Under the pieces are notes generated by a model, which ran no database searches, was not told where the DNA came from, and saw only the letters and a list, made by a program, of their open reading frames with translations. Of a stretch of DNA of 64,000 nt, positions 44,489 to 52,906 are shown one piece after another (the stretch's first letter is position 1; each line of letters opens with the position of its first letter). Source of the stretch: Vibrio maritimus (lineage in GTDB: Bacteria > Pseudomonadota > Gammaproteobacteria > Enterobacterales > Vibrionaceae). The position numbers and the translations under genes were made by a program. Where the stretch lies: contig NZ_CP090439.1 of NCBI RefSeq assembly GCF_021441885.1, forward strand, positions 558,001-622,000, in the 5' to 3' direction.

Positions 44489-45608
44489 TCAAATGATTGA
44501 TGACATTGCCCTAGGTGCCACTGTACTTGGCACCGGAGGGGGTGGTGATCCCTACAGTGGTGCGCTGATGGCAAAAGTTGCCATCGCCAATGCGGAAAAG
44601 CCTGTCGAGCTTATTTCGCTGGATGAGGTGAACGATGACTGGATGACAGTGCCTTCGTCTATGATCGGCGCACCCACCGTCGCCATTGAGAAACTCAACT
44701 CTCAAGATCAAATGTTGGTGGCGTTTGAAGCGATGGAACAAGCGATTGGTGAGCGTATCGAAGCAACCTTCCCTATTGAGGTTGGCGGCTTCAACTCATT
44801 GATCCCTATTTTGGTTGCGGCACAAAAAGGGATCCCAGTGATCGACTGTGATGCTATGGGGCGCGCATTCCCAGAGTCGCAAATGGTGACCTTTTATTTA
44901 GACGGTCTGCCGTCCGCACCCAACACACTTGCCGATGAAAAGGGTAACGTCGTGACTTTACACCCTATCGACGGTGTTTGGTCTGAGCGATTTGCTCGCC
45001 CAATCACTGAGCAAATGGGTGGCTCTGCTGCGATGTGTGATTACCCTATGTATGGCAAGGAGCTCAAACGCAGCGCACTTGGTGCGACCCTGACCAAAGC
45101 CATGCAAATCGGTAAAGCCATTCGTGAAGCCAATGCTCGCGGTGACAGTGCGGTCGATGCCGTGTTGGAGATCGTTGAAGGACACCGAATTATTAGCGGT
45201 AAGATTGTCGATATCGATCGAAATACTGGCGGAGGTTTCGTGACTGGAGGTGTCGTCATTGAACCGCTTAAAAACTCTGAAAGCAATGCGGATCCCGTCT
45301 ACGTTCATTTCCAAAATGAACTGTTGCTCGCTCACAAGGGAACTAAGGCGAGTGATATGAGCCAAGAATCGCTATTGGCTTGTACACCCGATTTAATCAG
45401 CATCCTAGACCATGAAACTGGGCAGCCAATCACGACCGAGCAGCTTAGATACGGACAGCGAATTGAGCTTATCTCTTACCCTTGCGATCCCAAATGGCGC
45501 ACTGTCAAGGGTATCGAAGTCGCCGGTCCCGATTACTTTGGCTATGGCGTTGAGTATGTCGCCATCGAAAACCTTTCGAAACGTACAAATACGGAGGCAG
45601 AGCTATGA
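44475..45608 (+). CDS. DUF917-family protein (S-methyl-thiohydantoin desulfurase-like)
   Basis: A 377-residue DUF917 protein beginning with ALGATVLGTGGGGDPYSGA. The start is GTG at 44475 with AAGGAA seven bases before it; this overlaps the permease stop by 14 bases. DUF917 proteins are usually next to HyuA-type ATP-dependent hydrolases and some act on thiohydantoins. The actual substrate is unknown here. Confidence 0.85.
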   Translation: MIFNDQMIDDIALGATVLGTGGGGDPYSGALMAKVAIANAEKPVELISLDEVNDDWMTVPSSMIGAPTVAIEKLNSQDQMLVAFEAMEQAIGERIEATFPIEVGGFNSLIPILVAAQKGIPVIDCDAMGRAFPESQMVTFYLDGLPSAPNTLADEKGNVVTLHPIDGVWSERFARPITEQMGGSAAMCDYPMYGKELKRSALGATLTKAMQIGKAIREANARGDSAVDAVLEIVEGHRIISGKIVDIDRNTGGGFVTGGVVIEPLKNSESNADPVYVHFQNELLLAHKGTKASDMSQESLLACTPDLISILDHETGQPITTEQLRYGQRIELISYPCDPKWRTVKGIEVAGPDYFGYGVEYVAIENLSKRTNTEAEL

Positions 45609-47167
45609 CAACCGCTATTTATCGCCTCGGTATCGATGTCGGTGGAACCAACACAGACGGTGTCCTATTGGATGAGTCGCTCAAGGTTATCTCTAAGGTT
45701 AAAGTAGCCACAACACACGATATTTCGACAGGCATCGACAATGCCATTGATGAACTATTGCACCAAGCAAACCTGACAGGTGAGAGTGTCAAACATGCCA
45801 TGCTTGGCACGACTCAATGTACCAATGCCATTGTTGAGAAGCGAGGTCTCGACAAGGTAGGCATGCTTCGCCTAGCACTGCCGAGCGGCAGCGCAGTTCC
45901 ACCTCTTTGTGGTTGGAGCGCATCTTGGCAAACGCTCCTTGGCGAGCATTTCTATCAAGCCCACGGCGGCTATGAGTACGACGGTCAAAAAATCGCAGAC
46001 GTGGATGAGCAAGAGATCCGTCAGCTATGTCAGAAGATGAAGGGCAAGGTTGATTCTATAGCGATTTGTGGTGTGTTTTCTCCCGTGAACGGTGACCAAG
46101 AGCTATTGGTTGAACAGTGGGTGAGAGAGGAGCTGCCAGAGGTTAACATTTCCCTTTCGCATAAGGTTGGCAGTCTGGGTATCTTAGAGCGTGAGAACGC
46201 CACTATTTTAAATGCGGCTCTACAAGGCACAGCGAAACGCTTTGTCGAAGGATTTTGCCACGCGCTAGAGAAACACCGCATCGCCGTTACGCCCTATTTC
46301 GGGCAAAACGACGGAACACTGATGTCGCAAGACTTTGCGCTTAAGTACCCTATTCTTACCGTAGCCTGCGGTCCTACCAACTCCATTCGCGGTGCCAGTC
46401 ATCTCACTAAGCTTGATGATGCCATTGTGGTCGATGTCGGCGGTACCACATCAGATGTGGGTGCACTGACACATGGCTACCCTCGCGAATCTAGCGTAGC
46501 CGTCGAGCTTGGTGAAGTGCGCACTAACTTTCGCATGCCGGACATTTTAGCCATCGCCATTGGCGGTGGTACCAAAGTAACGCTCACCGATGGTGACATT
46601 CAGTTAGGTCCTAAAAGTGTCGGTCATGAACTGACTCAGAAGGCGCTCAGTTTTGGCGGAGGTACGCTAACCCTTACCGACGTAGCACTTACCAAGCAAG
46701 TGATGACATGGACAGGTAAAGCACAGCAAAAGCCTATTTATTTGGAGCTAGAAACGGCCAATCAAATATACACACATATGGTAGAAAAGGTCGAAGATGC
46801 CATCGATAGAATGAAGACTTCTGCTACTAAAGTGCCCGTTATTCTCGTTGGCGGTGGCAGCGCGCTAATGCCTAATGAGTTTGAAGGTGTCAGCTCTGTA
46901 GTGCGTCCTGAGCACTTTGAAGTCGCCAATGCGATTGGTGTCGCGCTCGGCGAGATATCGGGTCAGCTAGATAAGATTGTCCCCATCGAACCCAACCAGC
47001 GAGCTGAGATATTGGCCAACTTGGAGAAAGAAGCCTGCCAACTCGCCATGGAAGCAGGGGCGTGCGCAAACAGCGTGTCGGTGATCGAGCGCAGTGAGAT
47101 ACCGCTAAGTTACCTGCAAGGCAACATGGTGCACGTCAAAATAAAAGCCGCAGGCAGGATCGCTTAA
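45605..47167 (+). CDS. Hydantoinase/oxoprolinase-family protein (HyuA-like)
   Basis: A 520-residue protein of the HyuA/oxoprolinase A family with an actin-like ATPase start (RLGIDVGGTNTDGVLLDE) and IVVDVGGTTSDVGAL near 280. It overlaps the DUF917 stop by ATGA, so translation is coupled. HyuA proteins usually need a HyuB partner for hydantoin hydrolysis; none is present, but single-subunit forms of about this length with DUF917 neighbours are common. Confidence 0.88.
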   Translation: MTTAIYRLGIDVGGTNTDGVLLDESLKVISKVKVATTHDISTGIDNAIDELLHQANLTGESVKHAMLGTTQCTNAIVEKRGLDKVGMLRLALPSGSAVPPLCGWSASWQTLLGEHFYQAHGGYEYDGQKIADVDEQEIRQLCQKMKGKVDSIAICGVFSPVNGDQELLVEQWVREELPEVNISLSHKVGSLGILERENATILNAALQGTAKRFVEGFCHALEKHRIAVTPYFGQNDGTLMSQDFALKYPILTVACGPTNSIRGASHLTKLDDAIVVDVGGTTSDVGALTHGYPRESSVAVELGEVRTNFRMPDILAIAIGGGTKVTLTDGDIQLGPKSVGHELTQKALSFGGGTLTLTDVALTKQVMTWTGKAQQKPIYLELETANQIYTHMVEKVEDAIDRMKTSATKVPVILVGGGSALMPNEFEGVSSVVRPEHFEVANAIGVALGEISGQLDKIVPIEPNQRAEILANLEKEACQLAMEAGACANSVSVIERSEIPLSYLQGNMVHVKIKAAGRIA

Positions 47168-47186
47168 GTTACTGCTTCAGACAAAT

Positions 47187-47226
47187 AAAAACGCCTCATC
47201 GAATAATCGTTCGACGAGGCGTTTTA
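47187..47226. terminator. Bidirectional terminator between HyuA and MCP genes
   Basis: AAAACGCCTC.../...GAGGCGTTTT stem with A and T runs on both ends. Confidence 0.85.
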
Positions 47227-47240
47227 GTATCAATAGAAGA

Positions 47241-48713
47241 TTAATACTTAAAGCGACGAATCTGGCTATCTAGCTCTGTGGTATTCAAGGTAATCGCTTC
47301 GGCAAGTACTTGAAGCTCATCGTTAACAGTGCGCATGTCAGCGGCGCTAGTATCGAGCTCTCGCATGTCTTGCGCGACAGTATTACTTACATTGGATTGC
47401 TCTTCACAAGCACTTGCGACCGAGTCCACCATTGCGTTGATGCTGGTTACCGCTTCAATCATCTTAGTCAGTGCTTCTTGAGCTTCATCAGAGCTCACCT
47501 TGGTTAACTCAACCAACTGCTTGGACTCTTGAGTCGCATTGAAAGACTCGGTTGCCTCTTGCTGAAGACTCTCGATAATAGACTCAATTTCGCTCGTTGA
47601 ATCGTGAGTCTTGCTAGCGAGCGCGCGTACTTCGTCCGCTACTACCGCAAAGCCACGTCCACTCTCACCTGCACGCGCAGCTTCAATTGCCGCATTAAGT
47701 GCCAGAAGGTTTGTCTGCTCAGCAATGGCCTTAATAACCTCTACCACTCGACCGATGTCATCACTTCGATTCTTAAGCGCGTTCGCACGTTCTGCTGCCG
47801 TCTCTAGGTTAACGGATAAATCCTCAACGTTTGATACGTTTTGAGCGATCGCCTGCTCACTCGATGCGCCTAGTGATAGTGCATCATTAGACTTAAACAG
47901 TGTATTCTCGGTATTCGCTGCAATCTCGCTGGTCGCCAGGTTAAACTGCTCAATCTTACTCAAACTTTCGTGAGTGAGCTTAAGCTGATTCTCTGTTTGC
48001 TCACTCACTGAAGTGCGCACTGAAGTAATAGCAGAACCGTTTTGTTTTAGGCTCTCTGTTGTGCGAGCGGTATCGATAACAATCTCTTGAACTGTCTCCA
48101 CAAAGCGATTGAACGCCTTCGCCAAGTCGCTTACTTCATCATTAGACGTTGCGGTAACGCGAGACGTCAGATCACCTCCAACAGCGGCAATGTCATTCAT
48201 ACTTTTCGCCATGCCTTTAATTGGCGTAACGACCAAGCGGTCCATGATGTAACCAAGAGACACAATCACCACAAGGTACAAGGTGCCAAACATCATAAGT
48301 GAACGAAGCATTAAGCTTTGCAGCTCGCTTCTCGCTTGCTGACTGTTAAAGCCCAGAGATACTGAACCAATTGGCAAACCATCCCATTTAATAGCAATAC
48401 GCGATTCAAACTCAGCCGCTTGCTGGCGAACTTGGTTCATCTCTTTACCATTTTGATCGCGGACCACAATACTCGAGATGGTGCCATTTTTGATATAGGC
48501 ATCAAGGATACTGCCGATGAGCGCTTTATCGTATACGTAAACCGGCTCTTGCAAGATAACTTGCAACTCTTGCTCAATTTCTGCTGTGACCTGTGCAAGG
48601 TCTGCCTCAACATTCTTCTTGGTTAAAACGTACTGCGTTGATAGAGCAATCGCAGTCACAAGTGTCATAACTAGCGTCACAACAAGGATTATTTTTTTCG
48701 TCAATCTGTTCAT
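47241..48713 (-). CDS. Methyl-accepting chemotaxis protein paired with a binding protein
   Basis: A 490-residue receptor with a membrane segment (about 8-28), a small periplasmic domain (about 30-130), a second membrane segment (about 137-157), a HAMP domain (about 160-215) and a signalling domain with tip IAEQTNLLALNAAIEAARAG. It follows the periplasmic binding-protein gene by 13 bases, so it probably reports ligand-loaded binding protein to CheA. Confidence 0.92.
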   Translation of the reverse strand: MNRLTKKIILVVTLVMTLVTAIALSTQYVLTKKNVEADLAQVTAEIEQELQVILQEPVYVYDKALIGSILDAYIKNGTISSIVVRDQNGKEMNQVRQQAAEFESRIAIKWDGLPIGSVSLGFNSQQARSELQSLMLRSLMMFGTLYLVVIVSLGYIMDRLVVTPIKGMAKSMNDIAAVGGDLTSRVTATSNDEVSDLAKAFNRFVETVQEIVIDTARTTESLKQNGSAITSVRTSVSEQTENQLKLTHESLSKIEQFNLATSEIAANTENTLFKSNDALSLGASSEQAIAQNVSNVEDLSVNLETAAERANALKNRSDDIGRVVEVIKAIAEQTNLLALNAAIEAARAGESGRGFAVVADEVRALASKTHDSTSEIESIIESLQQEATESFNATQESKQLVELTKVSSDEAQEALTKMIEAVTSINAMVDSVASACEEQSNVSNTVAQDMRELDTSAADMRTVNDELQVLAEAITLNTTELDSQIRRFKY

Positions 48714-48726
48714 AATGCTACCGTGA

Positions 48727-49578
48727 TTACTGTGCTAACGGGTCAAAAAAGAAGTGCTCTGGGATCGCTTTGGTCGCGCTGGTGATATTTGGGTTGTCGA
48801 GATCGAGAATGACACGCTCACCCAAATTTGCCTGTTTCAATGCGGCTTTGATTTCGTTATCCGCAAAGAACATGGTTTCGTAAAGCCCCTCATTGTGGAT
48901 ATCGAGCATGATATTAAACAGATGCTCTTTGAGGGCATCATTGCCCTTACGCACAAACAGGAAGTACGGCATCTTGTAGCGAAGCATCACGTTGCTATCC
49001 ACCTGCAGTGGCAGATGAGGGTGAGATTTCACCTCCGCCCAAGGCTCCATAACACCACGCATAAACGCATCACAGCGGTTACCTGCCACCAGCATGTCAA
49101 AGATGTTTGGGTATTTGAGCGATTTAGCAATCGATAGACCGTTCGCTTCCATAATGGCAGTATCTGGCCAGGTTTTGCCTGAACAAATTGATAAGCGTTG
49201 CAATTGTCCCACAGACTTTACCGACTCAAGCTGGTTCGCTCGTTCCTTACTTACTAGTCCAATACGCATCCCCAACATGCCACGATAGATAGGAAACGGA
49301 ATGGCATCGAAGCGCTGCTCAAGCTCTTGACTGGTCGCCGTCCAAACTACGTCAAGTGTGCCATTTTCAAGATCGGCCAGTAGACGTGTGCCAGCGGGTT
49401 CGCCAGTTTTTGCGTAGATATAATCGATGGAAGAGTACTGCTCGGAGCGAGAAATGATCTCTTTAATCAAGGTTAGATGGAGTTTGTCATCATCTGGTTT
49501 ACCGGCCACTTTGAGCGGTTGAGCTAAAGATGAGAAAGACAACACCCCACACAAAGTAGCCAAAAGCAACTTCTTCAT
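48727..49578 (-). CDS. Periplasmic substrate-binding protein (amino-acid-type fold)
   Basis: A 283-residue exported protein with a signal peptide (to about 19) and a bilobal SBP_bac_3-like fold (AKTGEPAGTRLLADLENGTLDVVWTAT, then FDMLVAGNRCDAFMRG). No ABC permease or ATPase is encoded nearby; its only partner is the chemoreceptor directly downstream, so a sensory rather than transport role is likely. The ligand is unknown. Confidence 0.8.
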   Translation of the reverse strand: MKKLLLATLCGVLSFSSLAQPLKVAGKPDDDKLHLTLIKEIISRSEQYSSIDYIYAKTGEPAGTRLLADLENGTLDVVWTATSQELEQRFDAIPFPIYRGMLGMRIGLVSKERANQLESVKSVGQLQRLSICSGKTWPDTAIMEANGLSIAKSLKYPNIFDMLVAGNRCDAFMRGVMEPWAEVKSHPHLPLQVDSNVMLRYKMPYFLFVRKGNDALKEHLFNIMLDIHNEGLYETMFFADNEIKAALKQANLGERVILDLDNPNITSATKAIPEHFFFDPLAQ

Positions 49579-50118
49579 GGTGCACCTAATATTCTGATAC
49601 TAATAACCACTGCGACATCAAACGACGTCTCAGTACAACGGGGTATGCCTGAAAGAGTCAGGTTTGTAAGGGGAGGTGTAATCGCTATTTGCAGTCTTCG
49701 CCACAATACGCAATTTGTCGTTATTTTGGCGGGAATGTAACCGCTTAGTATTTTACAGTCAACGATTCGGTGAAACGCCGAATGAAGTTTAAATAGCCTT
49801 TATGACTAGATTCACAGCTTGTTATTGAGTAAAAATATTTCGCGAGTATTAATGTGCAAGATCAACGACTAAAACTTTATTTCATCGTGCTACAAATGCG
49901 AAGATATCCGTTTGAACAAAAGTTAACCACAAATTTCTAGAGGCCAGCTAGGTTAATAAAGCCTACACACCGAAGTCGCAGATTTATTAAGAACTTTCTG
50001 ACGTTAGTAACCGCGTAAAAGTATTCACCGAAACACATTTTTACACTCGTTGCTGCAATCAAATTTCCTTTACTAAGGTCGTGTTGTTGGAAGTAACACA
50101 ACCCTAAAGGAAAAAGTA
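49579..50118. other. Intergenic region without a supported gene
   Basis: AT-rich gap between the divergent binding-protein and DoxX genes. Small dyads are seen (CCTGA/TCAGG at 49648-49662; ATTCGG/CCGAAT near 49764-49782), not clearly functional. I see no convincing coding or RNA gene. Confidence 0.5.
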
Positions 50119-50496
50119 ATGACAACCACGTTTGAACCGAAGTTAAATACACAACTCGCGATCGGACTTTTGCTAACAAGACTGAGCATCGGCTTGGTCT
50201 TTCTTATGTGGGCATTAGACAAGGTACTGGTGCCGGAGCATGCCATAAAAGTGTTCGCTGGGTTTTATGGGCTCAATATCTCTAGTGGAATTTCTATCTT
50301 ACTCGGTGCTTTGCAAATCGTTTTTGTACTAGCGTTCGTCGTCGGATATAAGAAAAATATCACTTACCTATCTGTTCTAGTTCTTCATGGCATTTCAACA
50401 CTGATCTCTTTCCCTAAGTATCTAGAACCAATGAGTAATCTCCTTTTCTTTGCGGCTTGGCCTATGCTGGCGGCCTGTTACCTACTATATCCTTAA
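50119..50496 (+). CDS. DoxX-like four-helix membrane protein
   Basis: A 125-residue membrane protein with four hydrophobic segments, fitting the DoxX/DoxD-like family (LTRLSIGLVFLMWALDKVL; YLEPMSNLLFFAAWP). Family members are linked to redox or quinone processes, but roles are poorly defined. AAAGGAAAAAG precedes the ATG. A second DoxX-family gene is at 52370-52828. A 12-bp dyad follows downstream. Confidence 0.75.
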   Translation: MTTTFEPKLNTQLAIGLLLTRLSIGLVFLMWALDKVLVPEHAIKVFAGFYGLNISSGISILLGALQIVFVLAFVVGYKKNITYLSVLVLHGISTLISFPKYLEPMSNLLFFAAWPMLAACYLLYP

Positions 50497-50596
50497 GGAC
50501 TACGACCGCTTTACTCTGGGCAGCGAAAAAACAACGCTATCTAGTACTCCTGTATAAAGCGCACTAAACAAAGCTATATCTATAACGACATACTTT

Positions 50597-50627
50597 CACC
50601 AATACCATCGTTGTAAGATGGTATTGG
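50597..50627 (+). terminator. 12-bp perfect dyad after the DoxX-like gene
   Basis: ACCAATACCATC and GATGGTATTGGT around seven bases. The following T content is low, so it may be a terminator or a protein-binding dyad. Confidence 0.4.
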
Positions 50628-50810
50628 TTCATCAATTGTCTTGCCTTTTTACATCCAGATACCTGTCACCGCTTAATCCATTTCCAATTCGTACAGTTTG
50701 CAACAGGCTATGAAACCCACTCCGTTTTTGTTGCAGCTACAACAAAAAGACCTTAGCATTAGTGGTACTACTTTAGTGATAGAAAAGAACTCATGCTTGA
50801 AGGTATTTTA

Positions 50811-51260
50811 ATGGCATACAAAGATGACACGCTCGCGACGCCACTTCTCGACGAATCGACATTCTTCCTTATGGGGGTTGCCTATCGCCGTTTTCGAAAT
50901 GAGGTACAGGAGCAACTTTTGAGTGCGCACGATATCACTACTGAGATGCAGAAAGCGCTAGAGATACTCAGCTACCATACGCACCTGCCACAACAGGTGT
51001 TAGCAGATAAGCTCATGCGAGAGCGCAGTACCATAAAGCGCATGGTCGATAACATGCTCAAACGCGAGCTTGTATCCATCATCCCGCATCCAACCAATCA
51101 AAAAGTAAAACTCATCCAACTCACGTCAAAAGGACGCGAAGTACATCAAAGTGGCAATACCATTGTTACTACTATTCAAAGTCAGTGGCTCAACACACTC
51201 GACGATAACCAAGAGGCGCAGCTCAAAAGCGCCCTTATTTCTCTTATAGAGAAAAACTAA
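50811..51260 (+). CDS. MarR-family regulator
   Basis: A 149-residue winged-helix regulator (about residues 45-105: LPQQVLADKLMRERSTIKRMVDNMLKRELV) of the MarR family, which commonly senses phenolics or oxidants. The ATG at 50811 follows GAAGG; the in-frame ATG at 50793 is an alternative. It precedes a porin and a DoxX gene on the same strand and probably controls them. Confidence 0.88.
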   Translation: MAYKDDTLATPLLDESTFFLMGVAYRRFRNEVQEQLLSAHDITTEMQKALEILSYHTHLPQQVLADKLMRERSTIKRMVDNMLKRELVSIIPHPTNQKVKLIQLTSKGREVHQSGNTIVTTIQSQWLNTLDDNQEAQLKSALISLIEKN

Positions 51261-51321
51261 TACGGCATTTCGGGGCTTGACCAGCCCCTTTTTTTTGGTC
51301 AAATCTTCAAAAGGTAAAATG

Positions 51322-52344
51322 ATGAAAAAGACTCTTGCAGTGGCTATGTTGCTACCTGCGAGCCAACTTTGTGCGCTCGAAATTCAGGATTATGTCTCGC
51401 TTAACGGCTTGGTTGGTGCCTACCAAACCAATGGAGGGCCACTCGTCGAAGGCTCGAAGGAGGGAAACCCCATAGAAGCTAAGGTGCGCGCAAATCTGAC
51501 GGCAAACGTTCCTATTACGGAGAATTGGAGCGTCTTTGGCAGAATGGAGTACGATCTTAACTTCTTAGACTTGAAAGAAGGAACAGAGATAAAGAACGGC
51601 AAGCTTCGTAAACGCTATGAGTACGTGGGTGTCGAACACAGTTATCTCGGTACGCTTTGGTTTGGTAAAGATTGGGGAGCAAACTACTCTCACCTTCCAA
51701 TCTTGAAGATGGCCTACTTAGGCTTTCAGGACGTTGCAGCGGCTCAAGCAACCTGGCGAAACAGCGATACACTTCTCTATAAAAACAGCTACGACAAATG
51801 GACCTTTGTTGCTTCGACGCAGCTCTCAGAATCAGAGCGAAGCTTTGATTACAGTGATGATGCTTTCACAACGGATGGCTCAGCATTCACCATCACCTAT
51901 GGTGCTTCACCCTTCTTTGGTGACGGATTTGGAATCGGTTACTCCTATCACAACGCTGGCTTATACGGCTCAGGCGGACAGCTATACAAGGACAAAGGCG
52001 ATGCAACGCATAACGTTGGCATGAGCTACCGCCAAGGTCAGTGGTATGTCGGCGCCACATTAACGCGCTCTAATCTAAATGAACACGGTAAAGCATCCAA
52101 TCTAAATGATTACACCTATGACGTAGTGGGTGAATACACCTTTAACAGCAAGCTTAAATTCATCCTTCATCACGCTCAAGTCTACGGAAACTGGGGCGCA
52201 GAGAACGAACGCTTCGTTGGCTACGGCATTCATTACTATGTAACGCCGAAATTACTTGCCCTCTCAGAAGGACGTTTCTCTAACGGCGGAGACAGCGGCA
52301 CGATTGGCGATACTCACGTCATTGGCCTCGAATATTTTTACTAA
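51322..52344 (+). CDS. Outer-membrane porin of the general Gram-negative type
   Basis: A 340-residue barrel protein with signal peptide (MKKTLAVAMLLPASQLCA) and a C-terminal Tyr (LEYFY). Features such as EYVGVEHSYLGTLWFGKDWGANY resemble trimeric Porin_4-type channels. The ATG at 51322 has AAGG seven bases before it. It lies between the MarR and DoxX genes. Solute preference is unknown. Confidence 0.85.
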   Translation: MKKTLAVAMLLPASQLCALEIQDYVSLNGLVGAYQTNGGPLVEGSKEGNPIEAKVRANLTANVPITENWSVFGRMEYDLNFLDLKEGTEIKNGKLRKRYEYVGVEHSYLGTLWFGKDWGANYSHLPILKMAYLGFQDVAAAQATWRNSDTLLYKNSYDKWTFVASTQLSESERSFDYSDDAFTTDGSAFTITYGASPFFGDGFGIGYSYHNAGLYGSGGQLYKDKGDATHNVGMSYRQGQWYVGATLTRSNLNEHGKASNLNDYTYDVVGEYTFNSKLKFILHHAQVYGNWGAENERFVGYGIHYYVTPKLLALSEGRFSNGGDSGTIGDTHVIGLEYFY

Positions 52345-52369
52345 CTCATCTGCGAAAAAGGAAACTAGA

Positions 52370-52828
52370 ATGCTTAATCAGATCGTCCCAAGACTCATTG
52401 CTACGTCTGAAAATGGAAAGCTAGAGTTGATACTAAGAGTTATGGTGGGATTCATCATGACCTATCATGGATTCGGTAAAGTGCTAAACCCAGCAGGTCT
52501 CGTGCCATTTCTGGAGGCTAACGCCGTCCCTTTCCCACTATTAGGTGCCTATTTAGCCGCTTATACCGAGTTCCTAGGAGGACTGGCCCTAATGTTTGGT
52601 TTGGCAACTCGACTCGCTTCATTAGGTCTGCTGGTTTGTATGAGTGTCGCCATATATACATTAGGAGGTATCTCTGCGGGTCTTAACTCACTTCATGGTG
52701 GACTAGAATATCAGTGGACGCTTTTCTCTGTATTCTTGTATTTCACATTGGCTGGTGCTGGTAAATGCTCTCTAGACGCAGTCATAGAGAACAAATATAT
52801 CTCAAATAACCGCCTCGCTTTTCGCTAA
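52370..52828 (+). CDS. DoxX-family membrane protein
   Basis: A 152-residue four-helix protein of the DoxX family (LELILRVMVGFIMTYHGFGK, YTEFLGGLALMFGLATRLA). AAAGGAAAC precedes the ATG at 52370; a longer in-frame version would overlap the porin gene. It ends the MarR/porin/DoxX group. Confidence 0.85.
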   Translation: MLNQIVPRLIATSENGKLELILRVMVGFIMTYHGFGKVLNPAGLVPFLEANAVPFPLLGAYLAAYTEFLGGLALMFGLATRLASLGLLVCMSVAIYTLGGISAGLNSLHGGLEYQWTLFSVFLYFTLAGAGKCSLDAVIENKYISNNRLAFR

Positions 52829-52853
52829 AATCCGTTCTCTTGTCTCGTCAATA

Positions 52854-52881
52854 AAAAGCCAGCGACACGTGCGCCGGCTTT
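52854..52881. terminator. Terminator between DoxX and PL7 genes
   Basis: AAAAGCCAGCG.../...CGCCGGCTTT with one mismatch. The T-run is strong on the minus strand, serving the PL7 gene. Confidence 0.8.
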
Positions 52882-52906
52882 CATGACTTTTCAGCTCACT
52901 TAGCTA

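Noticed and set aside
49937..50179. 80-codon minus-strand frame overlapping the DoxX-like gene
   Set aside because: It overlaps the start of a recognisable membrane protein on the other strand and shows no family features.
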